From Candidatus Cacconaster stercorequi (GTDB lineage Bacteria > Bacillota > Clostridia > Oscillospirales > Oscillospiraceae): a stretch of 64,000 nt of DNA. The stretch is from NCBI GenBank assembly GCA_018064925.1, contig JAGHUH010000025.1, forward strand, positions 47,847-111,846. The letters run 5' to 3'. Position 1 is the first letter of the stretch. Each line of letters opens with the position of its first letter. The position numbers and the translations under genes are program-made. Below, one piece after another: positions 48,054-58,565 of this stretch. The notes beneath the pieces were generated by a model, which saw only the letters and a program-made list of their open reading frames with translations, did no database searches and was not told where the DNA came from.

Positions 48054-48554
48054 TTACTGTTCTTCCTCTTCCTGCTGGCGGATATATTCCTCCAGCTCTT
48101 CTTCCGTGAGCAGATGGTCGGTGTGCTCCACAAACAGGTGTCCATCCAGATGCTCGATCTCATGGCAGAAGCATCGGGCGGTCAGACCCTCGTCCTCTAC
48201 CTCAAAAAAGTCGCCGTTGCGATCCTGCGCGCGAACGCGCACCACATTGGGGCGGCTGACAAAGCCGTACTTTCCGGGCACACTCAGGCAGCCCTCCAAA
48301 CCGTCCTGACGACCTGCGGTCTTGATGATCTCGGGATTGATGAGTTCGATGATCTCGTCGTCTTCATTCATCACCACGCACGCTCTGCGCAGAATACCTA
48401 CCTGCGGTGCTGCCAGACCCACGCCGCCGGACTCCACCAGCGTTTCGGTCATATCGTCCAACAGCATATGCAGACGCACGTTGAAATCCGTCACCGGGCG
48501 GCAGACCTTGGTCAGGCACTCGTCGCCCTGCAGTACAATTTTTCGTAAAGCCAT
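48054..48554 (-). CDS. def: Peptide deformylase (canonical)
   Basis: GVGLAAPQVG, EGCLSVPG, CHEIEHLDG. Confidence 0.96.
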   Translation of the reverse strand: MALRKIVLQGDECLTKVCRPVTDFNVRLHMLLDDMTETLVESGGVGLAAPQVGILRRACVVMNEDDEIIELINPEIIKTAGRQDGLEGCLSVPGKYGFVSRPNVVRVRAQDRNGDFFEVEDEGLTARCFCHEIEHLDGHLFVEHTDHLLTEEELEEYIRQQEEEEQ

Positions 48555-48571
48555 TTGATAATCCTCTCTTG

Positions 48572-50989
48572 TTAATCCATTCGATTGCAGTCTGTGTATA
48601 TATTCATGTGCCGGTTTTCTTTCCGCCGGGCAAATTCCTTCATAAAGCTGCTCAGCAGATCCCGGAATATCTTCTCGTTCTTTCCGATGACCGTGATGCG
48701 ATAGCGGTAGCGGTTATTCACCTTCACCACCGGGGACGGTGCCGGGCCCAGAACTTCCAGTTCCAGCGCCGCATAGGGTGGCTGTTTCGCCGCCGCACGA
48801 AGACTTTCCGCCACCTCACGGCAGGCACGGCGCACCTGCTCCTCCTCACCACCGGTAACGGTGATCATAAACTGATCGGCAAAGGGTGGGTCACGGCGCA
48901 AACGCCGCAGGCGAATTTCTCCCTGATAAAAGTGATCGTAATCCTGCTGCGCCGCCGCCTGGATAACATCGTTTTCCGGGGTGTAGGTCTGGATAACTGC
49001 CCGTCCGGCTTTTTCACCTCGCCCGGCGCGGCCCACCACCTGCGTCAGTAAGCTGAAGGTCCGCTCCGACGCCCGGTAATGATCCACATACAGCGACAGA
49101 TCTGCCGCCAGCACACCTACCAGCGTCACATTTTCAAAGTCCAATCCCTTGGCCACCATCTGGGTACCCAGTAAAATCGGAATTTTTTTTGTTTCAAAGG
49201 TTTTCAGCAGCTTTTCATGTCCCTCGCCAACCGTGTCCGCATCCATCCGCAAAACCGGCGTGTCAGGAAACAGCTCATGTAGCTCCTCCTCCACCTTCTG
49301 CGTACCGATGCCGATATGCTTCAGATATCCGCCGCAATCCGGACAGGTTTCCGACGCTTTCTCGGAATGACCGCAGTAGTGGCACATCATCCGCCCGTTG
49401 GCCGAATGATAGGTCAGATATACGCTGCATCGGGGGCACTGCGGCACATAGCCGCAGTTGGGACACAGCAGTTGACGGCTGCTTCCCCGGCGATTTAAAA
49501 ACAAAATGCTCTGCTCGCCGTGTTCGATATTCTGCCTCAGTTCTTCATATAGCGCACGGCTGATGCAGCCCATGTTGCCGCTGCGCAGCTCATGGCGCAT
49601 ATCCGCCACCACCACCCGCGGCAACCGCTTTTCGTTATAGCGCCGGCGCAGCAGGGCAAGCTGATATGCCCCATTTTCGGCATAATATGCCGTCTCTACT
49701 GTGGGAGTTGCGCTGCCCAGCAAAAGTCGGGCGCCCTCCTGCACACAGCGATACTTGGCAATGTCCCGGGCATGATAGCGCGGAGAATTTTCCGATTCGT
49801 AGGAGTTCTCCTGCTCCTCGTCCAATACGATCAGGCCGATATCATTGAGCGGTGCAAATACTGCGCTGCGGGTGCCCAGCACAATGCGTGCCTCACCCCG
49901 GCGGATGCGCTTCCATTGATCGTAGCGCTCCGTCATGCGCAGTGCGCTGTGCAGCAGGGCCACCTCGTCCCCAAAATAAGCCACAAAACGCGCCATCATC
50001 TGGGGTGTCAGCGCAATCTCCGGCACCAAAATCATCACCGTTTTCCCGCGCTGCAGAAGCTCCTGCGCCAGACGGATATACACCTGGGTCTTTCCGCTGC
50101 CGGTAACGCCCTGCAGCAGCGTGACACCGGGCTCCGGCGTCTGGGTCAATACCTGTTCATAGACCTGCTGCTGCTCCTCATTGAGCGTGATGGGCTCTGC
50201 CGCCGCGGAATAATCCCGGGTCGAAATGCGATAGGTCTCCTGCTCGCGCAGCGTGATGATCCCCGCCTTTTCCAGATTGCGCAGCGCCGCACGGCTCACG
50301 CCGGTAAAGTAGCACAGCTCATGGACAGCGGTCTCGCCGAATTGGTGCAGAAACGCCACCGCATCATACTGACGGGGTGCGGATTTCTTTTTCCGCTCCA
50401 TCTGCTCCAACGCGCCGTCTGCTGCAAGTGAGGCAAACTGCACCGTCTTATCCTGTACGCGGCGGTTTCCCTCCACCGCTTGCGATACGATTCCGCGCTT
50501 CTTCAAATCTGCCAGCAGCTGCGGCACTTCTTCGCCGCAGATCTCCTGCAGTTCGTCACTCTCCCGGTCACCTTCTTGCAAAACGCGGCACACAGCCGCC
50601 TCCTGCTCGGTCAGCGCAGACCAATCCACGGACTTGCTCAACTGCCACAGCTCCCGGTAGCGATACCACACTGCCGCCGGCAAAATGGTGCGGATGGCAT
50701 CGTAGAAGGTACAGAAATATCTCTGACGCATCCAAAGTGCCAGCTTGATCTCCTTTTCCGTGATCAGTGGCTCGGCATCCAGCACCGAGCGGACACTCTT
50801 CAACGGCTTTTCCGGCACACCGCGCCGCAGTCCCAAAATCACTGCCTCCGATATACGGTTTCCGCGTCCGAAGGGTAACAGCACGCGACAGCCCACCGCC
50901 ACAATCAGTTCATCCGGTACCACATAATCATAGGGTTTGTCAATGGCGTAGGTGGCTGCCGCCACGGCAACCTTTGCAATCTGCGGCAC
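48572..50989 (-). CDS. priA: Primosomal protein N' (PriA helicase)
   Basis: VTGSGKTQVYI; DEEQENSY; zinc-binding CPNCGYVPQCPRCSVYLTYH. Confidence 0.96.
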   Translation of the reverse strand: MPQIAKVAVAAATYAIDKPYDYVVPDELIVAVGCRVLLPFGRGNRISEAVILGLRRGVPEKPLKSVRSVLDAEPLITEKEIKLALWMRQRYFCTFYDAIRTILPAAVWYRYRELWQLSKSVDWSALTEQEAAVCRVLQEGDRESDELQEICGEEVPQLLADLKKRGIVSQAVEGNRRVQDKTVQFASLAADGALEQMERKKKSAPRQYDAVAFLHQFGETAVHELCYFTGVSRAALRNLEKAGIITLREQETYRISTRDYSAAAEPITLNEEQQQVYEQVLTQTPEPGVTLLQGVTGSGKTQVYIRLAQELLQRGKTVMILVPEIALTPQMMARFVAYFGDEVALLHSALRMTERYDQWKRIRRGEARIVLGTRSAVFAPLNDIGLIVLDEEQENSYESENSPRYHARDIAKYRCVQEGARLLLGSATPTVETAYYAENGAYQLALLRRRYNEKRLPRVVVADMRHELRSGNMGCISRALYEELRQNIEHGEQSILFLNRRGSSRQLLCPNCGYVPQCPRCSVYLTYHSANGRMMCHYCGHSEKASETCPDCGGYLKHIGIGTQKVEEELHELFPDTPVLRMDADTVGEGHEKLLKTFETKKIPILLGTQMVAKGLDFENVTLVGVLAADLSLYVDHYRASERTFSLLTQVVGRAGRGEKAGRAVIQTYTPENDVIQAAAQQDYDHFYQGEIRLRRLRRDPPFADQFMITVTGGEEEQVRRACREVAESLRAAAKQPPYAALELEVLGPAPSPVVKVNNRYRYRITVIGKNEKIFRDLLSSFMKEFARRKENRHMNIYTDCNRMD

Positions 50990-51021
50990 GACAATCCCTC
51001 CTCTTTTTTGCCTATACTTCC

Positions 51022-51252
51022 TTATTCGTCAGCGATGGTGGTATTGATAGAGTTGGCGTCAAAGTTGCCCTCGGCCACTTCGTTGATTGCCAGCGTAACC
51101 GGCTTCTCCGTCAGGTGTTCGCCGGTCGTTTCAGCAGCTTCTGCAATCTGGCGAGCGCGGCGTGCCACCACATTCACCATCATGTAACGGTTGGGCACAT
51201 ACTCGGTCAGCTTGTTCATAGCGGGATACAGCATCATAATAATCGTCTCCAA
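51022..51252 (-). CDS. rpoZ: DNA-directed RNA polymerase subunit omega
   Basis: 76 aa; MNKLTEYVPNRYMMVNVVARRARQIAE; between gmk and priA. Confidence 0.92.
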   Translation of the reverse strand: METIIMMLYPAMNKLTEYVPNRYMMVNVVARRARQIAEAAETTGEHLTEKPVTLAINEVAEGNFDANSINTTIADE

Positions 51253-51266
51253 TCTATTCTAAAAAT

Positions 51267-51869
51267 TCATTTTGTTTCCATAATCATGCTCATGCGCTCG
51301 GTAGGTTTGCAATGCTCGGCGCACAAAATAGCTTCCAGCTCCGCAACGGCTTTTTCCACCGTGTCATTGATCACAAAGTAATCGTAGCTGTCAGCCGTCT
51401 GCAACTCCACCTTAGCGCGCAGCAGGCGCTTCTGCACTTTTTCAGGGGTGTCAGTCCCTCTGGCGGTCAGGCGGCGCTCCAGTTCGGTCCAGGACGGCGG
51501 TGCAATAAAAATACGCACCGTTTCCGGACGCTTTTCGCATACCTGCTTGGCGCCCTGAATTTCAATGTCCAGAATCACATCGCGGCCGGCGTCCATGGCT
51601 TCGTCCACATACTTCTTGGGCGTGCCGTAAAAGTTGCCTACATACTCGGCATACTCTAAAAATGCGTCTTCTTCGATCATTTTCCGAAACGCATCCGCTC
51701 CGATGAAGTGGTAATGCACACCGTTTACCTCACCCTCGCGGGGTGCGCGCGTCGTAGCCGACACGGAAAAATACAGGTTGTCGTGCTTCTGGAACAACGC
51801 ATTCAGCACTGTGCTCTTACCGACACCGGACGGGCCGGAAACGATGAATGTTTTTCCTCTTATGGTCAA
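51267..51869 (-). CDS. gmk: Guanylate kinase
   Basis: FIVSGPSGVGKSTVLNAL; SVSATTRAPREGEVNGVHYHF. Confidence 0.97.
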   Translation of the reverse strand: MTIRGKTFIVSGPSGVGKSTVLNALFQKHDNLYFSVSATTRAPREGEVNGVHYHFIGADAFRKMIEEDAFLEYAEYVGNFYGTPKKYVDEAMDAGRDVILDIEIQGAKQVCEKRPETVRIFIAPPSWTELERRLTARGTDTPEKVQKRLLRAKVELQTADSYDYFVINDTVEKAVAELEAILCAEHCKPTERMSMIMETK

Positions 51870-51872
51870 AAT

Positions 51873-52136
51873 TTATCCCTCTTCCTCTGTAAAGTCCTCT
51901 ACCTTTAACCCCAGCCTGGGAGCCATCTTTTCTGTGGATAATGCCGACAGCACCACATGATCGCTGTCCATGATCAGCACCGACGCCGTTTTGCGGCCAT
52001 AGGTGGCGTCAATCAGCATTCCGCGGTCGCGGGATTCCTGAATCAGGCGCTTGATAGGCGCGCTGTCAGGGCTGACAATGGAAATCAGACGCTCCGCAGA
52101 CACCAGATTGCCGAACCCAATGTTTATCAAGTGCAT
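51873..52136 (-). CDS. remA: RemA/DUF370 extracellular matrix regulator family
   Basis: [31 protein letters not shown]. Confidence 0.93.
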   Translation of the reverse strand: MHLINIGFGNLVSAERLISIVSPDSAPIKRLIQESRDRGMLIDATYGRKTASVLIMDSDHVVLSALSTEKMAPRLGLKVEDFTEEEG

Positions 52137-52149
52137 CGTCTTCCACCTC

Positions 52150-53028
52150 TTATTCGATGTTCTGTACCTGTTCTCGAATCTTCTCGACCTCAGCCTTCAT
52201 ATTCACCACATCCTGCGCAATGGACAGATCATTGCACTTGGAGCCGATGGTGTTGCATTCGCGATTGACCTCCTGGATCAGGAAATCCAGCTTGCGGCCA
52301 ACGGGCTGTTCGCTGCACAGCATGGTGCGAAGCTGCGCGATGTGACTGCGCAGACGCACCGTTTCCTCGTCCACGGCGATTTTATCGGCGAAGATTGCCG
52401 CCTCGGTCAAAATCCGCCCCTCGTCGATGGTAGTGGACTGCAGCACCTCGCGCATTTTATTCTCCAGACGCTCGCGATAGGCCGCCACCGTCTGTGGTGA
52501 GCGCTCCTCCACCTTGCCTACAACCGTCTCGATGGTATCCACGCGGCCGCCGATATCCTCGGCCATCTTTTCGCCCTCGATGCTGCGCATCTCATTATAG
52601 GCGGCAAGCGCCTTGTCCAATACCCGGCAAATATCCGCCGACACGGACTCAAGATCCTCTTCTGCCTTGGTAACAGACAGTTCATCGGGGAATTTTGCCA
52701 ACACCGCGGGCGTCACCTCGCCCTCCAGCGCAAATGTCGTTTTTAACTGCATCAGCGCCTCGTAATAGCCGCGGGCCAATGGCTCGTTAACTGCCACAAC
52801 GGATACATCTGCCGCGGTGGTATCAATGGTCACGAACACATCCACCTTGCCGCGGGAAATGGCCTTTTGCACATGGCCTTTGATGGCGTCCTCTGCGAAA
52901 ATGTAGGTGCGGGGCATCTTTACCGTGCAGTCTAAATAGCGATTATTGACGCTGCGTACCTCCACGGTAATATCGCGATCCTGCAGCGTTTCACGCGCCC
53001 GCCCGTAGCCAGTCATACTCTTGATCAC
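52150..53028 (-). CDS. YicC family endoribonuclease-like protein
   Basis: [32 protein letters not shown]-terminal [15 protein letters not shown]. Confidence 0.95.
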   Translation of the reverse strand: MIKSMTGYGRARETLQDRDITVEVRSVNNRYLDCTVKMPRTYIFAEDAIKGHVQKAISRGKVDVFVTIDTTAADVSVVAVNEPLARGYYEALMQLKTTFALEGEVTPAVLAKFPDELSVTKAEEDLESVSADICRVLDKALAAYNEMRSIEGEKMAEDIGGRVDTIETVVGKVEERSPQTVAAYRERLENKMREVLQSTTIDEGRILTEAAIFADKIAVDEETVRLRSHIAQLRTMLCSEQPVGRKLDFLIQEVNRECNTIGSKCNDLSIAQDVVNMKAEVEKIREQVQNIE

Positions 53029-53063
53029 TATGCCTGTCCTCCTTCTCTATCGTAAAAAGCAAA

Positions 53064-53708
53064 TTAACAACAACACATATAGCCGCCGCCACCGCTGCAC
53101 ATACTGCAGCACATCAAGATGCTGCAGATCCGCAGGCAGTTGGCGCTGGCACACTCGCCGGTAGCCATACTTCCGTAACCATCGGGGCGATACGCCGTCT
53201 GACGACCTTCCGCCACATCCAGCGCCTGCTGGTATTCCCGATTATCCGGATCCATCTGCACCGCCGTTTCATAATAGCGTTTTGCCTCATCCAACCAGCC
53301 ACGCTGAAAACAAATCACACCCTTCAAGAAGTTCCACTCTGCATTGTGATCGGTGCTAGCATTCAGCAATTCCTCTGCTAAATTCAGGTCTCTTTGTGCG
53401 ATGGCAACACGCACCCGCTGGAAGCCACTTGCCCCGTAGCCATATCCGGCTGTAGAATTGCCGTAACCATAACCGGAATAGCCGCCGGTCTGATGGCTGC
53501 CGGTCTGATAGCTGCCGTTTTTCCGCTGGGATTGGATCGCCTCGTAGGCCTCGTTGATTTCCTTCATGCGCTCCTGCGCCAGATCTGCCAGTGGATTATC
53601 ATGATAGTTATCCGGATGGTACTTGCGCGCCAGATTTCGATAGGCCTTCTTGACCTCCTCGTCAGTGGCGGTGCTGGGTACACCCAGAACTTGATAGGGA
53701 TCTTTCAT
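53064..53708 (-). CDS. J-domain protein with TPR-like region and Cys-rich tail
   Basis: KDPYQVLGVPSTATDEEVKKAYRNLARKYHPDN; tail CLRICSILMCCSMCSGGGGYMCCC. Confidence 0.92.
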   Translation of the reverse strand: MKDPYQVLGVPSTATDEEVKKAYRNLARKYHPDNYHDNPLADLAQERMKEINEAYEAIQSQRKNGSYQTGSHQTGGYSGYGYGNSTAGYGYGASGFQRVRVAIAQRDLNLAEELLNASTDHNAEWNFLKGVICFQRGWLDEAKRYYETAVQMDPDNREYQQALDVAEGRQTAYRPDGYGSMATGECASANCLRICSILMCCSMCSGGGGYMCCC

Positions 53709-53709
53709 A

Positions 53710-54603
53710 TCAGGCTCCTGCCTTTCGTGTAGGGTTGTCTTTTTTGGGTCGTCTGCGGAAGGTGCCGTCCAATACGGCTGTGCCTACCACATACAAACCC
53801 TGATATACTGTGCTGCGGATAATGTTCGTCCAGACACCGAAGTCCGCCAATTCAAACGCCGCCGCCATCATGCGAATGGATTGATCCATGGTCCGTGCCA
53901 GTGCCCGGCGGCTCTCCTCCGTCAGCACGCCATCGGTGTGTTCATAGCGCAATGCCAGAGGGTTATAGTTCCCGGATTTCAAATCCTTTTTCAGATCGTC
54001 CGCCGCATCTGCCAGATAAATCCAGCGCCCCAGATGATAAAGCATCTGCTGCAGCACCCGGCGATGCACAGAATTCTCCACTGAATCTGCCGCACCGGCA
54101 AGCAAACGGGCAAAAGTGTCCGCCGGTCGGTCAATAGACAGGCATTGCTCTTGCTCCAATTGCGCAAGCTCCTGCAAATGCTCTGCCGTCCGATGGTCGA
54201 ACATCGGCTGGCGCTTCTTCGCTTTTTGATAGGCCCGACGCAGCAGACGGCTTAAAAGGCGGTATTTTAAGCTGCCCCAAAAGCCGTGATCCGTCACGCC
54301 GTCGCGCAATTGCCACCAGGTGAGAATGACGCTGTAATCCGCCGCGGTATCTAACGCATCAGAGCATCCCATACACGGCCGCTTTTTCAGCGGATGTACC
54401 GCGCATCGCTTTGCATCGCAATCACACACGGCGCCGCCGCTCAGCAGCATGGCCAGCATCACAAGATCGTAATTCAGGATGAACCGCGATAGCTGTCCAT
54501 AGCGCCGTTTCAGCGTGTGGCACAAGCCGCAGTAGACGGCCTGAAACCGCTGGCGGTCTTCTTCTGTCAGCTTTTCCTGTGCCGGTCGTACATATCCGAA
54601 CAT
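53710..54603 (-). CDS. DUF5685-like family protein
   Basis: MFGYVRPAQEKLTEEDRQRFQAVYCGLCHTLKRRYG; YLADAADDLKKDLKSGNYNPL. Confidence 0.8.
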   Translation of the reverse strand: MFGYVRPAQEKLTEEDRQRFQAVYCGLCHTLKRRYGQLSRFILNYDLVMLAMLLSGGAVCDCDAKRCAVHPLKKRPCMGCSDALDTAADYSVILTWWQLRDGVTDHGFWGSLKYRLLSRLLRRAYQKAKKRQPMFDHRTAEHLQELAQLEQEQCLSIDRPADTFARLLAGAADSVENSVHRRVLQQMLYHLGRWIYLADAADDLKKDLKSGNYNPLALRYEHTDGVLTEESRRALARTMDQSIRMMAAAFELADFGVWTNIIRSTVYQGLYVVGTAVLDGTFRRRPKKDNPTRKAGA

Positions 54604-55007
54604 CAGAACAGGCGCAACACCGTGTATGTCATGATTTCCTTGCGCTTGGCATAGCGGTCATATAGCACACTGGGAATAAACGCCGCGGCTGCCGCCGCAA
54701 TGGCGATGACATAGCGCACGCTCTCACTGAGGCTCGGAGTCAGAAAATAACCCAGCAGGAAGAAGATGACCGGCAGTACATACACCAGTACCACAACGCC
54801 CAGAAGTTTTTTCGTGCTGCTCTCCACCACTACCTTGTCACCCGGCTGTGCGCCGGCGGTATCCTTTGCCCTGGCGTGGATGGCCGCACCGGTCATGCCG
54901 CAACCGGCACACTCCTCACAATCGTGACCGCAGGCGGATTTGCGAGGCACGGAGATCTCCACAAAGCCGCCGCCCAAAATCTTTTCAACTGTCGCAATCT
55001 GCGTCAT
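54603..55007 (-). CDS. RseC-like SoxR-reducing system protein
   Basis: 134 aa; CGHDCEECAGCGM; two TM helices. Confidence 0.85.
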   Translation of the reverse strand: MTQIATVEKILGGGFVEISVPRKSACGHDCEECAGCGMTGAAIHARAKDTAGAQPGDKVVVESSTKKLLGVVVLVYVLPVIFFLLGYFLTPSLSESVRYVIAIAAAAAAFIPSVLYDRYAKRKEIMTYTVLRLF

Positions 55008-55034
55008 AGTATAAACATCCTTTCCGAAGTGATC

Positions 55035-56414
55035 TTAATTTTCCGTTTCGGTGTCAGGCGGTGTACTTTCCGTCGTTTCGGGAACTGCTTCCCCGGTGCT
55101 TTCTTCCGTTTTCCCGGTATTCGTTTCGGAATCTGCCGCCGTAGTATCTCCATTGCTTTCTTTGGCAGTCGTTTCCGCTGCTGTTTTGGTCACATTCACG
55201 ATGACCTGATACTTTCCCTTGATACCCACATCTTTGACACCGGGAATTTTCACCGAAACGGCTACCGTGTTCAGTCCCTCATCCGTAACGCCGCTCAAGT
55301 CGGCAATAATCTGAACATCCCGCTCCTTTACTTTGTTCAGTTCCTTGGTCAGTCCGCGCAGCGTCACATCCAGCGAAGTGGTTTCCAGTTCCGCGTCAAA
55401 ACCCTTGGGAATTTTTTCGCAGGTAATCCGATCCACGGTAAATGTTTTTTCCGTCACACCACTGACCACAATGGTCACCATGGCCTCGTCCGTATCATCC
55501 GCCAGCACAATACCATCCGGCACAGGGATCTTATATGTCAAGCTCTGCGTCTCCTGCAGATCCTGCAGGTAGATCGTATCCAGAACGATCTCGGAAATCT
55601 TGTCCAGCGTCTCCCTTTCGCCGCTCAGTTTGACGGTGTTGGGAGAGATATTATACTTCACCTGATCCAATGTGGAGCCGGTAGCTTCCTTGAACTGAAT
55701 TTTCAGCGGAACCTCCTTCATCGTTGTTACAGGCAGCGTTGCCTGAATTAAGTTCACATCAGCCCGAATATGATTGTTGGTAACCATAACATCATTATAG
55801 TCATACAACACATATTCCATCGTCTGGATTTCTGTGCTCTCCACCCCGGATACATCCATTTTGACTTTTGCGTAGCTGATATTCAGCAAATCATCGCGCT
55901 GTCCACGCAGCACCAGTTCCTCGGGATCCAGCTTTAATGTACCGGCAAAATATCCCTTGGCCACATCACCGGTCACTTCACATTTTACCGGTATAGTCTT
56001 GGTATTCAACTCGCCGACCGTTACAGTAATAGAAAATGCACTGGCATCTTCCACATGGATGGAGTTGCGGGAAATATTGTCCGGATAATAGATCTGATAA
56101 GTCAGGCTCTGCACGCCGACCTCGTTGATCCCGCTCACATCCGCTACAATGCGGATCTGCGAGCTGTCGTCCAGCTTAAACAATTCCTTTCGCGGTGCTT
56201 TCAGTTTCAGATCCACGGTCGTATCATAACCGGACAGCAGCATCAGCCCTTTGTCGGCCAACACCGTATTTTCATTGGAGAATTCCACCGGAATATCACG
56301 CACCCAGGTTGCCACCTCCGGTGCCTTCTCAATATCAACATAAAGCCAGATTGCAATGGCAATCAGGATCGACAGCACGATGCGCATTGCCTTTTTGCTG
56401 TTAATTTTCTCCAT
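55035..56414 (-). CDS. cdaR: YbbR domain protein, CdaR-like
   Basis: N-terminal TM; repeated YbbR-like domains; overlaps cdaA. Confidence 0.88.
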   Translation of the reverse strand: MEKINSKKAMRIVLSILIAIAIWLYVDIEKAPEVATWVRDIPVEFSNENTVLADKGLMLLSGYDTTVDLKLKAPRKELFKLDDSSQIRIVADVSGINEVGVQSLTYQIYYPDNISRNSIHVEDASAFSITVTVGELNTKTIPVKCEVTGDVAKGYFAGTLKLDPEELVLRGQRDDLLNISYAKVKMDVSGVESTEIQTMEYVLYDYNDVMVTNNHIRADVNLIQATLPVTTMKEVPLKIQFKEATGSTLDQVKYNISPNTVKLSGERETLDKISEIVLDTIYLQDLQETQSLTYKIPVPDGIVLADDTDEAMVTIVVSGVTEKTFTVDRITCEKIPKGFDAELETTSLDVTLRGLTKELNKVKERDVQIIADLSGVTDEGLNTVAVSVKIPGVKDVGIKGKYQVIVNVTKTAAETTAKESNGDTTAADSETNTGKTEESTGEAVPETTESTPPDTETEN

Positions 56415-57282
56415 TGTCGTCTCCTTTTACGCCCTTACGCAGCATTTCCAGCAAACCGGTACGGGAATTTTCCTCTTCCTCGGAGGGCATCAGTTCATTG
56501 CGCAGCAGCGTGGACAATGTTTCCGGCATCAAGTGGCGCTTCAGCATTCCACCGATAGCCACGGAGATGGAACCGGTTTCCTCTGAAACAATCACCACCA
56601 CAGCATCGGAATTTTCACTCATGCCGATCCCTGCGCGATGGCGCATACCCAAATCGCGGCTCAGATTGACATTTTTGCTCAGCGGCAGCATACAGCCCGC
56701 TGCCAGAACTCGTCCGTGACGCACGATAACAGCACCATCGTGCATGGGGGCTTTTACAAAGAAAATATTTTTCAGCAGTTCGCTGGATACTGATGCGTCC
56801 AGCATTGTACCGCTGAGCACCAGATCATTCAACTGAATCTTCCGTTCAAATACGATCAGCACGCCTGTCCGCGTCTTGGACATTTCGGTGCAGGCCATCA
56901 CCGTCTGGTCAATGGCCCGCTCCAGTTCCGTTGCCTGCTGCTCCGGGGTAAAAATCCGCAGCAGATTGATGTTTTTGCTGCCCACTTTTTCCAGGATCTG
57001 TCGGATTTCCGGCTGAAAAAGAATGATCAATGCCAAGACGCCCCATTCCACCAGATGCCCCAGAATATAGTTGACGCCATGCAGCTGCAGCACCGAGGAC
57101 AGGCCCAATGCCAGCAATATAATCGCTACGCCTTTCAGAATACTCTCTGCGCGGGTACTCTTTACCAGCGACAGCAGCTTATACACCAGATAGGCAATAA
57201 TGGCAACATCCAGCACATTCGTCGGGCGAATCAGCGTAAGATATTTCCAGATATTTTGCAGTACAAGCAAGACAGAATTCAT
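56401..57282 (-). CDS. cdaA: Diadenylate cyclase CdaA
   Basis: DAC domain: MHDGAVIVRHGRVLAAGCMLPLS; LGMRHRAGIGMSE. Confidence 0.96.
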   Translation of the reverse strand: MNSVLLVLQNIWKYLTLIRPTNVLDVAIIAYLVYKLLSLVKSTRAESILKGVAIILLALGLSSVLQLHGVNYILGHLVEWGVLALIILFQPEIRQILEKVGSKNINLLRIFTPEQQATELERAIDQTVMACTEMSKTRTGVLIVFERKIQLNDLVLSGTMLDASVSSELLKNIFFVKAPMHDGAVIVRHGRVLAAGCMLPLSKNVNLSRDLGMRHRAGIGMSENSDAVVVIVSEETGSISVAIGGMLKRHLMPETLSTLLRNELMPSEEEENSRTGLLEMLRKGVKGDDNGEN

Positions 57283-57428
57283 TTTCTGATCCTTTCATTT
57301 CTCCGCATTTGTCGTTTGGCAGACGATAATAATGCTCACTTTAGCGTTCGCTTTTTCTGCCATATGCGCATAACAATAGATAATACTATTATATAAAAAA
57401 TACTAGGAAATTGCAACAAAAAATGTGA

Positions 57429-58565
57429 TTAAAATCCTACATTTTCACGAATCATTCTCTCCAGCACGACAGCAAAATGATCCACCTGTCCTTTGGTTGT
57501 GAATGCCGACGGGCTCACTCGCACCGTTCCGGTTTCCAGTGTACCTGCCGTGCGATGCGCCAGAGGTGCGCACTGCAGACCCGATCGCACAGCGATTCCA
57601 TTCTGTGCCAACGCCTCGCCGATCTCCTCGCAATCTCTTCCATTCACGGTGAATGACAGTACACCGGTCTGATTTTGAAACTCTTTGTCGGCAAAAACAT
57701 TCACGCCGGGTAATTTCTCAAGCCGCCGCGCTGCATAAGCTGCCATGTTTTTTTCATGTCCAGCGATGGTATACAGACCTGTCCGGCGTACGAAGCGCAA
57801 TCCTTCCAAAAGTCCGGCAATCCCCGGCATATTATGAGTTCCGGCCTCCAGCTGATCCGGCAAAAAGTCCGGCATCTCCTGTTGGAGCGAAGCGCTGCCG
57901 GTTCCTCCCTCCAACAAACTGATCGCCTGATGATTGCAGAGCAGCAATCCCGTCCCCTGCGGGCCATACAGTCCCTTGTGCCCGGGCATCGCCACGAAGG
58001 CAGCGTCCCACTGCTTCAGTTCCACTGGCAGAACACCTGCCGACTGCGATGCATCCACAATCAGCGGTACGCCGTGGCTGCGGCACAATCTCGCAATTTG
58101 CTCCACCGGCTGTACACAGCCGAATACATTGGACACATGGCTACAGATGGCCACATCCGCCCCCAGTGCCAATGCCTCCGCAAAGCCGGACAGTGTTTTT
58201 TCCGGATGAAACAGCGGCGCATCTGCCACCAGGATTTCCACATTGGAAATTCCGTGCAGCGGGCGGGTGACAGCATTGTGCTCGTAACCGGAAATCACCA
58301 CTCTGCTGCCCGGACGCACCAGCGTCTTGATGGCAATGTTCAGCCCGTGGGTGGCGTTAAAAGTAAATACTACCTGCTCCGGCGACGGCACATCAAATAG
58401 CTCCGCCGCTTCACTGCGGCAGCGATATGCTGTTTCCTCTGCCAGATGCGAAGCCGGATAGCTCCCCCGCCCCGGCGAACTCATGGTTCCGGCGGCTCGC
58501 GCCATGGCACGCCGCACTGCTTCCGGTTTTTGTAGCGTTGTGGCAGCGGAATCCAGATAGATCAT
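57429..58565 (-). CDS. Class V aminotransferase / cysteine desulfurase family
   Basis: MIYLDSAATTLQKPEAVRRAM; PGHKGLYGPQGTGLL; RSGLQCAPLAH; start 58565. Confidence 0.92.
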   Translation of the reverse strand: MIYLDSAATTLQKPEAVRRAMARAAGTMSSPGRGSYPASHLAEETAYRCRSEAAELFDVPSPEQVVFTFNATHGLNIAIKTLVRPGSRVVISGYEHNAVTRPLHGISNVEILVADAPLFHPEKTLSGFAEALALGADVAICSHVSNVFGCVQPVEQIARLCRSHGVPLIVDASQSAGVLPVELKQWDAAFVAMPGHKGLYGPQGTGLLLCNHQAISLLEGGTGSASLQQEMPDFLPDQLEAGTHNMPGIAGLLEGLRFVRRTGLYTIAGHEKNMAAYAARRLEKLPGVNVFADKEFQNQTGVLSFTVNGRDCEEIGEALAQNGIAVRSGLQCAPLAHRTAGTLETGTVRVSPSAFTTKGQVDHFAVVLERMIRENVGF

